From: Bacillota bacterium
GTDB lineage: Bacteria > Bacillota > Clostridia > Lachnospirales > Lachnospiraceae
DNA: 64,000 nucleotides
Direction: 5' to 3'
Assembly: GCA_023386815.1 (NCBI GenBank)
Contig: JAEWIZ010000021.1
Coordinates: forward strand, 62,001 to 126,000
Shown: one piece after another, positions 34,946-44,947 of the stretch
How the letters are laid out: each line of letters begins with the position of its first letter
How positions within the stretch are numbered: position 1 is the first letter of the stretch
Notes under the pieces: generated by a model
The model's input: the letters and a program-made list of their open reading frames with translations, nothing else
What the model was told of the DNA's origin: nothing
Databases searched by the model: none
Position numbers and translations under genes: made by a program

Positions 34946-37129
34946 ATGAAAGAAAACGAATTATTGAAAGAAAAGAAAGAAATGCTTGAGGAAATGTTTT
35001 CAAGCAAAGAATATAAACCAATGAGGTTTAAGGATCTTCTTGTATTATTGCAGGTTCCAAAGGGGGCCAAGCATGAACTAAAAATGGTATTAGACCAAAT
35101 GATTTCAAAAGGGACTATCATATTAGATACGCAGGGGCGTTATCGTGTTCCTGGTGATGATATAAAGGTAGGAACATTTTCGGGTACACAGAAGGGGTTT
35201 GGCTTTGTAATATTAGAGGGTGAGGAAGCAGATATTTTCATACCGGGTGAGTCTACAAAAGGAGCTCTCCACGGTGATAAAGTAATGGTAGTCATTAAAG
35301 ATGAACAAACCGGTAGAAGAAAAGAAGGTGCGGTTGTTAACATTCTTGAACGTGGAAAGAATGAAATTGTTGGTACCTTTGAAAAAAGTAAGAATTTTGG
35401 CTTTGTTAGACCTGATAATCAAAAGTTCGGTAAGGATATTTTTATTCCCAAGGAACATACCAAGGGAGCTGTGGACGGTCATAAGGTTGTAGCAAAGATC
35501 ACAAACTATGGGGATGAGTCTCATAGCCCGGAAGGTAAAATTGTTGAAATTCTCGGACATATGAATGACCCTGGTGTAGATATTATGTCGGTAATCAAAG
35601 CCTACGATCTTCCAGTTGAATTTCCGGATGAAGTAATGCGGTCACTGGATAAGGTTCCGGAGGAGATAGATCCTACAGAAATAGAAAACAGGATGGATAT
35701 CAGGAATTTGATGACCGTTACGATCGATGGGGAAGATGCGAAGGACTTAGATGATGCCATTACCCTTACAAAAGAAGGAGACATATATCATCTGGGAGTT
35801 CATATCGCTGATGTCACACATTATGTGAAAGAAGACTCTGCGCTGGACAAAGAAGCATTAAAGCGTGGAACCAGTGTATATTTAGTAGATCGTGTTATAC
35901 CGATGCTGCCGCATAAGCTGTCGAATGGAATTTGCTCTTTAAATCCGGAGGTAGACAGATTATCCTTAAGCTGCTTCATGGACATTGATTCCAAAGGTAC
36001 TGTAATCGGGCATAAAATTGCTGAGACAGTCATGCGCTCCGATCGACGAATGACCTATACGAATGTGGCGAAGATCGTGGAGGGGCAGGACGAGGATGTA
36101 AGGAAAGAGTATGAAGAGTTCGTTCCCATGTTCCTGCTCATGCAGGAGTTGGCAGAAGTACTAAGAGCGAGAAGACATAAGAGGGGATCCATCAATTTTG
36201 ATTTCCCAGAGAGTAAGATTATCGTTGATAAGCAGGGGAAACCAATTGAAATCAAACCTTATGATAGAAATAAAGCAACGAAGATCATTGAGGAGTTCAT
36301 GTTAATTGCAAATGAGACTATTGCAGAAGATTTCTTCTGGCAGGAAATTCCGTTTGTGTACCGAACCCATGATAACCCGGATGATGATAAGATTAGAAAA
36401 TTAGCAGTGTTTATCAATAACTTTGGATATAGTATCAAGGTTGGGCAGGAAGAGATTCATCCTAAGGAAATTCAAAAGCTCTTAATAAAAGTCGAGGATA
36501 CACCGGAAGAAGCCCTAATTAGCAGACTAACCTTGCGATCCATGAAGCAAGCAAAATACACGGTTGTAAATACCGGGCATTTTGGATTGTCTGCGAAATA
36601 TTATTGCCATTTTACCTCTCCGATTCGCCGATATCCTGATTTGCAGATCCACAGAATCATTAAGGAAAATCTAAATGGTAAGCTGGGAGAGAAACGAAGA
36701 GAGCATTATGAAAAAATTCTTTTCTCAGTTACGGAGCATTCCAGCAAGACAGAACGTAGGGCGGATGAATCTGAGCGTGAAGTACAACGACTGAAAAAAG
36801 TGGAATATATGATGGATCACATCGGTGAGATCTTCGAAGGTGTTATCTCTGGAGTAACCAGTTGGGGTATGTATGTGGAGCTGCCCAATACCATTGAGGG
36901 AATGATTCGGGTTAGTGAAATGAATGATGATTACTATATTTATGATGAAGAACATTACCAGATGATAGGAGAACACACCAAAAAAGTATATAAGCTAGGG
37001 CAAAAGGTTACCGTAGAGGTGGTGAATGCTGATAAAATAATGCGTACCATTGATTTTGCTCTTGTGGAAGCAGAAGCTTTTGAAGAAATGGAGGCAACGC
37101 CTCCTAAAAAAAGGAGTCGTGAAGAATAA
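34946..37129 (+). CDS. rnr: Ribonuclease R
   Basis: This 727-aa 3'-5' exoribonuclease degrades structured RNA and takes part in trans-translation quality control. It has an N-terminal helix-turn-helix-like region, two cold-shock OB domains (for example TFSGTQKGFGFV and TFEKSKNFGFV), the RNB catalytic domain with the acidic motif DAKDLDDAI at about 258-266, and a C-terminal S1 domain (about 630-710: GVISGVTSWGMYVELP). ATG 34946 has GGAGG 5 nt upstream; the frame is open further upstream but unlike the family. The stop codon abuts the GTG of smpB, so the two are coupled. Confidence 0.96.
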   Translation: MKENELLKEKKEMLEEMFSSKEYKPMRFKDLLVLLQVPKGAKHELKMVLDQMISKGTIILDTQGRYRVPGDDIKVGTFSGTQKGFGFVILEGEEADIFIPGESTKGALHGDKVMVVIKDEQTGRRKEGAVVNILERGKNEIVGTFEKSKNFGFVRPDNQKFGKDIFIPKEHTKGAVDGHKVVAKITNYGDESHSPEGKIVEILGHMNDPGVDIMSVIKAYDLPVEFPDEVMRSLDKVPEEIDPTEIENRMDIRNLMTVTIDGEDAKDLDDAITLTKEGDIYHLGVHIADVTHYVKEDSALDKEALKRGTSVYLVDRVIPMLPHKLSNGICSLNPEVDRLSLSCFMDIDSKGTVIGHKIAETVMRSDRRMTYTNVAKIVEGQDEDVRKEYEEFVPMFLLMQELAEVLRARRHKRGSINFDFPESKIIVDKQGKPIEIKPYDRNKATKIIEEFMLIANETIAEDFFWQEIPFVYRTHDNPDDDKIRKLAVFINNFGYSIKVGQEEIHPKEIQKLLIKVEDTPEEALISRLTLRSMKQAKYTVVNTGHFGLSAKYYCHFTSPIRRYPDLQIHRIIKENLNGKLGEKRREHYEKILFSVTEHSSKTERRADESEREVQRLKKVEYMMDHIGEIFEGVISGVTSWGMYVELPNTIEGMIRVSEMNDDYYIYDEEHYQMIGEHTKKVYKLGQKVTVEVVNADKIMRTIDFALVEAEAFEEMEATPPKKRSREE

Positions 37130-37594
37130 GTGGGGGAAAATTTTAAACTAATAGCCAATAATAAGAAAGCTTATTTTGACTATTTTATTGAGGAAAAGTA
37201 TGAGGCTGGCATCGCATTGCATGGAACAGAGGTAAAATCCCTCCGCATGGGGAAATGCAGCTTAAAGGAGTCCTTTCTCCGAATTGAGAAAGGGGAAGTA
37301 TTTATTTATAATATGCACATCAGTCCTTATGAAAAAGGAAATATATTCAATAAGGATCCACTGAGAGTGAAAAAACTGTTGATGCATAAGTATGAAATAA
37401 ATAAAATCGCAGGAAAAATTGTTCAGAAGGGGTATACCTTAGTGCCATTACAGATTTATTTTAAAGGAAGTCTGGTTAAAGTAGAGATCGGACTGGCAAG
37501 AGGTAAAAAACTCTATGACAAACGCGAGGATATCGCCAAGAAGGATCAGCGCAGAGAAGCTGAGAAGGACTTTAAGGTGAAGAATTTATATTAA
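37130..37594 (+). CDS. smpB: SsrA-binding protein SmpB
   Basis: This 154-aa RNA-binding protein delivers tmRNA to stalled ribosomes. Typical segments are the NKKAYFDYFIEEKYEAGI start, GTEVKSLR, NMHISPYEKGN and the basic C-terminal tail KLYDKREDIAKKDQRREAEK that reaches into the decoding centre. The start is GTG 37130 directly after the rnr stop. The tmRNA gene follows 246 nt later, completing the rnr-smpB-ssrA trans-translation set. Confidence 0.97.
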   Translation: MGENFKLIANNKKAYFDYFIEEKYEAGIALHGTEVKSLRMGKCSLKESFLRIEKGEVFIYNMHISPYEKGNIFNKDPLRVKKLLMHKYEINKIAGKIVQKGYTLVPLQIYFKGSLVKVEIGLARGKKLYDKREDIAKKDQRREAEKDFKVKNLY

Positions 37595-37840
37595 AAATAT
37601 AGCTTATCACAATTTTTTTGCTGGTAGGGTTACACATCTTACCAGCTCTGCCAGCAAGAAATTTTGATAAATGCTTTATTTTTTTTGTAAACTATGTTAT
37701 TATAACTTCAGACAATTGATAAACACGTCAAGATACTTCTGATTTAACATTTTATATTTCTGATTTTATATTATAATAGAAGGTTGAATCGAAGTGGGAA
37801 TACATCTTGTTTGCGAACCAGAGGATACATCTTACCTTTC

Positions 37841-38206
37841 GGGGTTGTACTGGTTTCGACGGGGGTTTTGAAGTTGTGGAAGCCATTCGCAGACTAGGAC
37901 TGCGTCACCAACTTAGAACTAAAATTAAACGCAAACAATAATTACGAATTAGCTGCAGCGTAAGCATGCAGCTTGTCGACCTTAGGCAACTCGCGGCTTA
38001 AGACCTCGGCATCAAATTAGCGAGGCCCTTTATCCTCAAAGCTTTGAGAAGATAAAAGATTTATGAAGCTACTGAAACTATGAGCCTGTCTGTCGGCGCT
38101 TAGCGGAGGGAACAGTGAACTTCGGGTTCACATAAAAGATTGACTGTAATGGGAGAAACTGCAATGAATGGGCTTTCGGACAGGGGTTCAACTCCCCTCA
38201 GCTCCA
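37841..38206 (+). ncRNA. ssrA: Transfer-messenger RNA
   Basis: This is a one-piece tmRNA. The tRNA-like 5' end GGGGTTG (37841-37847) pairs with CAGCTCC (38199-38205), with discriminator A38206; CCA is not encoded. The conserved GGTTTCGACGGGG follows at the 5' end, and the T-arm GGGGTTCAACTCCCC lies near the 3' end. The tag reading frame starts at GCA 37931 and ends at TAA 37961-37963, giving the degradation tag (A)ANNNYELAAA. Pseudoknot-like GC-rich hairpins lie between. It lies downstream of smpB. A TATAAT at 37772-37777 is a possible -10 with a poor -35. Confidence 0.97.
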
Positions 38207-38221
38207 TAGTTAAAAAATGAC

Positions 38222-38257
38222 GAGGAAATGCTTGTTTTAAGCGTTTCCTCAATTTTT
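38222..38257 (+). terminator. Rho-independent terminator of ssrA
   Basis: GAGGAAATGCTT (38222-38233) pairs with AAGCGTTTCCTC (38239-38250) and is followed by AATTTTT. The remaining 38258-38479 shows no gene, clear promoter or repeat. Confidence 0.87.
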
Positions 38258-38479
38258 ATGTACTGACATACTAATTTACAGTAAATGCTGTTAGTAACCG
38301 ACATGCCACCAATGACATGAAGACCATTAACCGCAACCCGGAAATACAATCTCCAACTTCTTATTTCGCACCTTCACAAATTTAAATATAGTAGCTTAAA
38401 ATGCAAATTTTTAGTGCAGAAGTATATAGCGTAAAAAAATAAAACATGATAAACTTAAGAAATAAGAAACTTGTAGAAA

Positions 38480-40297
38480 ATGGACGATATCACCGTGAAA
38501 AAGAGAACCTTAAAAAAAGAACTTACAATACTTATGATGTTAGCTTCCACGTGTACATTATTATCCGCGTGTTTTGCAATTTTGTATGTCTTCTTTGCTT
38601 TCTTTATTGGGAATACCCGGGAAGATATAGAGTATGTGTTAAATAATATAAGCCAGCAGTATCGGTCGCATATGCAGTTTATCGAAGATGGTGCGGTATC
38701 TATCAGACATAATACTATGTTGGATTCATTCTTTGAATATGACGAATATGATGATGCAACAGTCGAAGAACAATTATCCTATAGTATGGAATTATTTTCT
38801 GACAGAAATATGATTGATCGCCAGATGCCGTTTGTCGTAAGTGTTTTTTTGTTCAATAGAAAAGATGATTGTGTATATGAACATTATTATGCATCGACAC
38901 TTGCAGCAGAGACAGAAAAAGAAGATCAATATAAGGCGTTACAACAACAATTTAAAAAAAGCAATAAGCAATATGAGTGTACATTCAATGATGATAGCAT
39001 CAATCTGATTTTTAGAATTTATGATGATGATATGCAGGAAAAGGGGATTTGTATTGCAGAAATAAATCAAGAAGCAATTCGTACAATCCTAGATGGAGTA
39101 ACCTCCTATACCGATAGTGCATGGGGCGTAATAACTGATGATAATACAATCATTGCTTATCATGGCGACAAAAACTATATTGATCAATTAACAAAGTTAG
39201 GGACTGTTTGGAGAGGAAAGCAATCCTTAAGTGATTTTCAAGTCATTGGATGTGGTGATACCTGTGGATTTGGAGTTAGGACAGTTGTTGCAGTAGGACA
39301 GAAGAATATATTTTCAATTTTGATGCCAACAATGTTGATATTTGTTGTGGGTTTAATAGTAGTGCTTGCGGTTACTGTTTTCGTTGCATACAGTACAAGT
39401 AACAGGTTTACTAAACCAGTTACAAGAATGATCGAAAGTATCAGGGCTTTTGGTAAGCAGGATTTCGATGTGCGAATGGAAGAATCATTCATACGGGAAC
39501 TTCATGATATCGGTAGTGTATTTAATGAGATGGCAGATCGAATAAAGTATTTGATCATGCAAGTATATGAAAAACAGATTTTAGCGACACAATCTCAGGT
39601 AAAATACTTACAAGCACAGATTAACCCCCATTTCCAGTTTAACATATTAGCGATGCTCAGTTTGAAAGCAAAAATGTCAGGAAATGAAGAGGTATATGAA
39701 GGACTACTTGCATTTTCAAAGCTAACTCAAGGAAAAATCTTTCGAGAAAAAGAAATCAAAATTAAGGTATCGGAAGAACTTGAGATTGTAAGCTTCTATT
39801 TGTGCTTACAAAAAAGTAGATACCAGGAAAAAATTTCTTATGAAATTACTTTAGAGAATGATCAAATTAATCAGAATCTGATTCCGCGTCTATTGATTGA
39901 ATCTTTGGTAGAAAATGCTGTTTCCCATGGATTGGAACCGAAAAAGGATAATGGAACCATTAAGGTTCATTTATATGAACAGGACGAGATAAGGATAGAA
40001 TCCTCAGGAATGGAAGGGGAAGAAAACAAAGCTCAAAAAATGCTACATATTTGTATTGAAGATGATGGAGTTGGTTTTAATACAGAGCAGATGGTAGAAA
40101 GTGATACAGAGAAAGGGGCTTGGAACGAAACAATAGAACATACCCATACTGGTTTTGAGAATACAAAGCGAATGTTACAGATATTATACGAAGATCAACA
40201 TAAGTTCCTAATTAGTAGCCAAAAAGGGAAGGGAACAAAAATTGAGCTTGTAATTCCAGTAGAAAGAACAGGGATGGTTTGCGAAGGGGAAAAGTAA
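38480..40297 (+). CDS. Sensor histidine kinase, YesM type with extracellular sensor
   Basis: This 605-aa kinase has a first membrane helix at about 16-42, a large extracellular sensor region (about 43-275, cache-like by length), and a second helix at about 277-305. A HAMP domain and a His_kinase domain with QINPHFQFN (His at the phospho-acceptor position) follow. The ATPase has LVENAVSHGLEP and EDDGVGF, but carries an extended insert (EQDEIRIESSGMEGEENK) before the G box. The ribosome site before ATG 38480 is weak, so GTG 38495 remains possible. The response regulator gene follows after 44 nt. It probably senses a glycan ligand for the transport locus downstream. Confidence 0.92.
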   Translation: MDDITVKKRTLKKELTILMMLASTCTLLSACFAILYVFFAFFIGNTREDIEYVLNNISQQYRSHMQFIEDGAVSIRHNTMLDSFFEYDEYDDATVEEQLSYSMELFSDRNMIDRQMPFVVSVFLFNRKDDCVYEHYYASTLAAETEKEDQYKALQQQFKKSNKQYECTFNDDSINLIFRIYDDDMQEKGICIAEINQEAIRTILDGVTSYTDSAWGVITDDNTIIAYHGDKNYIDQLTKLGTVWRGKQSLSDFQVIGCGDTCGFGVRTVVAVGQKNIFSILMPTMLIFVVGLIVVLAVTVFVAYSTSNRFTKPVTRMIESIRAFGKQDFDVRMEESFIRELHDIGSVFNEMADRIKYLIMQVYEKQILATQSQVKYLQAQINPHFQFNILAMLSLKAKMSGNEEVYEGLLAFSKLTQGKIFREKEIKIKVSEELEIVSFYLCLQKSRYQEKISYEITLENDQINQNLIPRLLIESLVENAVSHGLEPKKDNGTIKVHLYEQDEIRIESSGMEGEENKAQKMLHICIEDDGVGFNTEQMVESDTEKGAWNETIEHTHTGFENTKRMLQILYEDQHKFLISSQKGKGTKIELVIPVERTGMVCEGEK

Positions 40298-40341
40298 GAT
40301 AATTATCGCTGATAACTATATGGTGTTTTGGAGGGGAAACT

Positions 40342-41085
40342 ATGTGGAATGTGATGGCGGCAGATGATGAAGCATATATTAGGGAAGCGTTACAAAAATT
40401 AATTCATTGGGAAAAGATGGGCTGCACATTATCAAAAGTAGTATGTAATGGACAAGAATTAATTGATCAAATGCAGGAAGGATACCCAGAGATTATCATT
40501 ACAGATATACAAATGCCATTGGTAAATGGTTTGGAAGTATGTAAATTTGTATATGAATATTGTCCCGAAACACAAGTTATATTGCTGACTGCATATTCAG
40601 ATTTTGAATATGCAAAAACGGCTATCAAATATAGTGCATGTGATTATGTATTGAAAATATCAGTTATGGAAGAACTTCCGGAAGCAGTAAATAAGGCAAT
40701 TGAAAAATTAGAAAAAAGTCGTCGAGAAATAGAGAAGACGGAAAAAGATGAACCAGGAACCTTATTTCTACAGATTGAGCAATACATTGAACAAAATTTT
40801 AAGTCTAAGATATCATTGGATGAGATCGCAGATGCGTTGCATGCCAATCGTAGTTATTTAAGTAGATTATATAAGAACAAAAAGGGAATTAATTTGTTCG
40901 ATGCGATACTAGATAGAAGAATTGAAGCTGCAAAAGAATACATGATGAATACTGATATGAAAACATATGAAATATCTGGAGCTGTTGGCATTGAAGATGC
41001 AGGATACTTTTCTAAGATGTTCAAGAAAAAAACAGGAGTCTCACCAAAAGATTACAGAAAGAAAGAAAATAATGCGGAAATATAG
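40342..41085 (+). CDS. Response regulator, REC plus AraC-type domain
   Basis: This 247-aa regulator has a receiver domain with Asp8/Asp9 and phospho-acceptor Asp55 (IIITDIQMP) and Lys105 in YVLKIS, where the usual Pro after Lys is Ile. It joins almost directly to an AraC double helix-turn-helix (about 150-247) ending KKTGVSPKDYRKK. It lacks the long middle region of the YesN-like protein at 385. ATG 40342 has GGAGGGG upstream. Its end overlaps the next gene by 14 nt, so kinase, regulator and lipoprotein are probably one operon. It likely activates the glycan transport and hydrolase genes. Confidence 0.93.
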   Translation: MWNVMAADDEAYIREALQKLIHWEKMGCTLSKVVCNGQELIDQMQEGYPEIIITDIQMPLVNGLEVCKFVYEYCPETQVILLTAYSDFEYAKTAIKYSACDYVLKISVMEELPEAVNKAIEKLEKSRREIEKTEKDEPGTLFLQIEQYIEQNFKSKISLDEIADALHANRSYLSRLYKNKKGINLFDAILDRRIEAAKEYMMNTDMKTYEISGAVGIEDAGYFSKMFKKKTGVSPKDYRKKENNAEI

Positions 41086-42334
41086 TCGAAATTACCTAGT
41101 TATGATAGTAATATTTTTTTGTATTTTAACGGGCTGCAAAAAAGAGGAAATAGAACCAATTACAATTACTGTGATACATGCCTGGGGCAGTACAGAAGCT
41201 GATCATGTCGCAATGCGTGAGATTTATCAGGGATTTCAGAAAGAAAATCCAGATGTGCGTCTTCAGCTTATCTCTATGCCTACGAGAGATAAAATGCTGA
41301 AAAAAGTTGAAGATATGATTATGGTTGGTGATACACCGAATATTATATGTTTTAGTGGTATGGGACAGAATAGAACCTACGATTTTATGGTGGAAAATAA
41401 TATGGCTTTGGATTTAATGCCATATTTGGAATCGGATCCTGAATTCGCTAGCAGTATATCGAATACAAACCTAGAATACTGGGTAACGGAGGACAATCGG
41501 CTTTTTTCAATTGCAGATGTATTATCACTAAGCGGAGGATACTGGTATAATGAGGATATACTTCAAAAAGCAGGCATAGCCGAAATACCTGGCAACTGGG
41601 ATGGGTTTCTTTTGATGTGTGAAAGACTGAGTAACTGGTCTGAAAAACAAGATGCCGGAATAAAACCTCTTCAGCCATCCTCAGAGGGATATCTGTATTT
41701 TGCTGATCATATGTTTGCAGAAAATGGTGGATATACACAGAAGGCAATACAGAATCATCAGATGATTGTTAGAGATGATGAATTTGGAATAATGATTAAA
41801 CAATTGAAGGAAATTTATAATTTTTCCACATCAGAAAGTGAGAACTATAGTTATCTGGATGAGACAAGCCTGTTTAATGAAGGGAAGTTGGCTATTTATG
41901 TAAACGGTGTATGGGGTGCACCAATGATTGCCGGAAGTATTAATGCAAAGTATGCCTTACTGCCAACAGAATCAGGTGATGCTATGTCATGTACCTCCAC
42001 ATGTCTAGGGTATGTTTTAGGGAATAGTGATAATGAAGAAAAGGAAACGGCGTCTGTTCGATTCATTAAATATATGCTAAGTGAGAAAGTTCAGACTAGA
42101 ATTTTACAGGAAACGGAGCAGATTCCTTCCAATCCACATATCGATTTAAGCAAATTTGAAAACGAAAAATCTAGGTTATATCAGGCAGCATCCTTAGTTC
42201 TAAGTGCAGACAGGAAGATTGAAGTTCCGGATAATTTATGGACAGCTTCTCAGAAATATAATTTTACAGGTAATATATTGAAAGTTTTATCAGGAGAATT
42301 ATCAGATCAAAGGTTTGAAGAATTATTAAAATAA
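41072..42334 (+). CDS. Sugar-binding lipoprotein coupled to the two-component system
   Basis: This 420-aa family 1 extracellular solute-binding protein has a lipoprotein signal peptide with lipobox ILTGC (Cys near residue 21). The mature part has the fold-typical TITVIHAWGS start and FNEGKLAIYVNGVWG near residue 275. ATG 41072 is favoured because the signal peptide begins there and it overlaps the regulator stop by 14 nt. A second, distinct binding protein gene follows with its own ribosome site and lies next to the permeases. This first one may present ligand to the kinase rather than to the transporter. That is inference from gene order. Confidence 0.87.
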   Translation: MRKYSRNYLVMIVIFFCILTGCKKEEIEPITITVIHAWGSTEADHVAMREIYQGFQKENPDVRLQLISMPTRDKMLKKVEDMIMVGDTPNIICFSGMGQNRTYDFMVENNMALDLMPYLESDPEFASSISNTNLEYWVTEDNRLFSIADVLSLSGGYWYNEDILQKAGIAEIPGNWDGFLLMCERLSNWSEKQDAGIKPLQPSSEGYLYFADHMFAENGGYTQKAIQNHQMIVRDDEFGIMIKQLKEIYNFSTSESENYSYLDETSLFNEGKLAIYVNGVWGAPMIAGSINAKYALLPTESGDAMSCTSTCLGYVLGNSDNEEKETASVRFIKYMLSEKVQTRILQETEQIPSNPHIDLSKFENEKSRLYQAASLVLSADRKIEVPDNLWTASQKYNFTGNILKVLSGELSDQRFEELLK

Positions 42335-42350
42335 AGAGATTATAAATGGA

Positions 42351-42398
42351 TACAGGTTGGTGATTATGTATAGCAGAATTGCCAGCCTGTATTTTTTT
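42351..42398 (+). terminator. Rho-independent terminator after the regulatory genes
   Basis: TACAGGTTGG (42351-42360) pairs with CCAGCCTGTA (42382-42391) with one G-U pair and runs into seven T's. It separates the sensor/regulator/lipoprotein unit from the transporter operon, supporting two transcription units. Confidence 0.8.
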
Positions 42399-42567
42399 AT
42401 GTGCGAAATAGGAATTTGTTGCAAGGAGGTAAATAAAATCTATTTTTTATAAATAAAATGGTCAATATTTTTCAGAAACAGGTAAACCCAATATATTCAA
42501 ATTGCATAAAAAAGAAGATAAAATTAACAACATCAAAGAAAAAACACACAAAACCAGGAGGATGTAT

Positions 42568-43914
42568 ATGAAAAAGAAATTATTAAGTGTATTGTTGGTT
42601 ACAACACTGTGTGGTTCTGTATTACTTGGCTGTGGAAGTAGTGCTTCAACAAAGACAGCTACTGAGACAACAGAAACTACAACAGAAGCTACAACAGAAG
42701 CTACAACAGAAGTTGTATCTGGAGAAGAGGTATTAGAGTTTTATCATGGTTATTACCAAAGCGAAAGCGAATGGGCAGCTGCACAGGCTATGAGAGATAT
42801 TTATGATGAATTCGCAAAACAGCATGAAAATGAGAGCGTAACATTTAAACCAATTGCAGTTGAAAATCGTGATGATATTGTAAGTGCTCAGGTAGCTGGT
42901 GGTTCTTTCCCAGATATGGTTGACGTAGGCGGTTCAGGTATTCCACTTGCAGCAATTTCACAGAATCTTGTATATGACTTAAAACCATATATTGATGAAA
43001 ACAACCTGCAGGATGCAGTTGGTTTGAATTACACACAGCATAATGTAGATGGACATATTTATGCAGTACATGATCAAATTGAAAGCCGTGGACTTTGGTA
43101 TAACTCAAGTGTTTTTGAAAACGCAGGAATAACTACTGATGCATTCACAGACTGGACTACTTTTGGAGATGCAATGTCAAAAATCACTGCTCTTGGTTAT
43201 GGCTCATATGCATATATCGCAGGACAGGGATCCAGCTATATTGTAAATACAGTTATGGCATCCACAGAAAATGGTCAAAAAATGTTAGCATCAGAATTAA
43301 CAGAAGCTACTATTAATTCTGATGAATTCGCTAAAGCATTCAAAACAGCTGCTACATTAGATCAGGCAAATGGTTCTGAACATACGACAAATGATAACGG
43401 AAACCTGATGGCAGACTTCAATACAAATGGTACAGTTGGTGTATTGTTCAATGGTGTATGGAATGCAAGTGGTATTGATGAATCTCTTACGGATGCTATT
43501 AAGCCAGCTCTCTACCCAGGAAACATTGCAATTGCATCAGCCGGTGGCGGACTTGTAGTTGCGAACGGAATGAGCGAAGGGAAAACACAGCTTGCACTTG
43601 AATTCATAAAATATATGACAAGCCCAGAAGTACAAGAAAAAATCTTTACCCAAGTACAGGCAAATCCTTGTAACACAACTCTTGATTTGAATGCACTTGC
43701 AAAAACAAGCGGAAACGCTGGAACAATCAAACTTGCCGAAGCATGTTCTCAGGTAAATAGTGCTGATACAGTTGTTATTGATATGAACTACACATGGGGA
43801 TCTGATGTTGATTCTGCAATTATCAATGCTTTAATGGAATCTTCAGTTACCGGAACAGATATCGACGCAAGATTTGAACAACTTAAGAAAGAATTACTTG
43901 CATTAATGGGTTAA
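42568..43914 (+). CDS. ABC transporter sugar-binding lipoprotein
   Basis: This 448-aa family 1 solute-binding lipoprotein has a signal peptide with lipobox LLGC (Cys near residue 22). A low-complexity Thr/Glu linker encoded by 12-bp tandem repeats (about 42665-42715) follows, acting as a spacer from the membrane. The binding domain contains FNTNGTVGVLFNGVWNASG, as in oligosaccharide binders. ATG 42568 follows CCAGGAGGATGT. It is first in the transporter operon with two permeases downstream. No ATPase gene is present in the locus, so a shared MsmK-type ATPase encoded elsewhere is expected. Confidence 0.93.
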   Translation: MKKKLLSVLLVTTLCGSVLLGCGSSASTKTATETTETTTEATTEATTEVVSGEEVLEFYHGYYQSESEWAAAQAMRDIYDEFAKQHENESVTFKPIAVENRDDIVSAQVAGGSFPDMVDVGGSGIPLAAISQNLVYDLKPYIDENNLQDAVGLNYTQHNVDGHIYAVHDQIESRGLWYNSSVFENAGITTDAFTDWTTFGDAMSKITALGYGSYAYIAGQGSSYIVNTVMASTENGQKMLASELTEATINSDEFAKAFKTAATLDQANGSEHTTNDNGNLMADFNTNGTVGVLFNGVWNASGIDESLTDAIKPALYPGNIAIASAGGGLVVANGMSEGKTQLALEFIKYMTSPEVQEKIFTQVQANPCNTTLDLNALAKTSGNAGTIKLAEACSQVNSADTVVIDMNYTWGSDVDSAIINALMESSVTGTDIDARFEQLKKELLALMG

Positions 43915-43994
43915 TCTTTTTGAAACAAGTCATGAAGTAATGTATAAGGGAAGGGAGCAAATAAAGGACTCTTCCCTTTTTTGGAGGTATTATA

Positions 43995-44927
43995 GTGGCA
44001 GATACTCGTGAATATAAAAAAAATAAGAGCAAGCTTAGTATGCGTAGAACAGGATTTATATTTGCATTTCTTTCACCTACGCTAATCGCGTTTTGCGTGT
44101 TCTACCTTTATCCTATTATCACAGTACTTATAACATCTTTTTGTAAATGGGATTACACAAATATTACGAGTCCAGAATTTTTTGGCTTTCGTAATATGTG
44201 GCAAAATTATGATTATATTTTTAAAACATATCCTTTCTTCTGGGAAGCTTTGGGCAATTCAACAAAGTGGGCAATTATCGGTGCAGTGGTGCAGATCCCA
44301 GTAGCTACATTAATAGCTCTCGCCTTATCAAGAAAAGTCAAAGGAATCAAGTTTGTAAGAAATGCATATGTTATTCCTAACATGATTTCGACAGCGGCAA
44401 TGGGTATCATTTTCCTTCAGTTATACAATCCGTCTTACGGAATGATTAATCCTATTATCCGATTATTCAATCAAGATTTTTCTGACAATATTCTTTTACT
44501 TAAGGGACCTGCCTTTATAGCAATGACATGTGCATATATCTTTTTTACAGGTACTACGACACTGATGATACTCGGTAATGTTATGGCGGTATCAGAAGAA
44601 GTTCGTGAAGCAGCTATGCTAGATGGTGCAAGTGGATTAAAACAGGATTGGCATATTACAATTCCAATGATCAAAGGTACTCTTAAAACAGTTTCAGTTC
44701 TAGCAGCAACATCAGGATTCTTAATTTACAATGAAGTATATTTTCTGACCAAAGGTGCAGCAGGAACATATAGTATTAGTTATGTGATTCGTGAGCTGGC
44801 AATTACCAGTCCAAAAACACAGTTCGGCAGAGCTAATGCGGTAGCAATGATTCAGATACTTGCAGGAATGGTAATTATACTTGTAATCAATCTGCTTTAT
44901 AGTGTGTCTTTAAAAAAGAAAAGATAA
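43995..44927 (+). CDS. Sugar ABC transporter permease (MalF/UgpA type)
   Basis: This 310-aa permease has six predicted membrane helices. The EAA-like cytoplasmic loop reads EVREAAMLDGASGLKQDWHITIPMIKG, which docks the ATPase. The start is GTG 43995 with TTGGAGGT upstream. It pairs with the permease at 44948. The CUT1 family imports oligosaccharides. The substrate is probably a fucose- or galactose-containing oligosaccharide, judged from the hydrolases downstream. Confidence 0.94.
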   Translation: MADTREYKKNKSKLSMRRTGFIFAFLSPTLIAFCVFYLYPIITVLITSFCKWDYTNITSPEFFGFRNMWQNYDYIFKTYPFFWEALGNSTKWAIIGAVVQIPVATLIALALSRKVKGIKFVRNAYVIPNMISTAAMGIIFLQLYNPSYGMINPIIRLFNQDFSDNILLLKGPAFIAMTCAYIFFTGTTTLMILGNVMAVSEEVREAAMLDGASGLKQDWHITIPMIKGTLKTVSVLAATSGFLIYNEVYFLTKGAAGTYSISYVIRELAITSPKTQFGRANAVAMIQILAGMVIILVINLLYSVSLKKKR

Positions 44928-44947
44928 TATAGGGAGGAAAATAGATC

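Noticed and set aside
42424..42430. AAGGAGG ribosome-like site between the two binding-protein genes
   Set aside because: No start codon lies at a suitable distance. The nearest ATG is about 28 nt away and its frame is short and lysine-rich.
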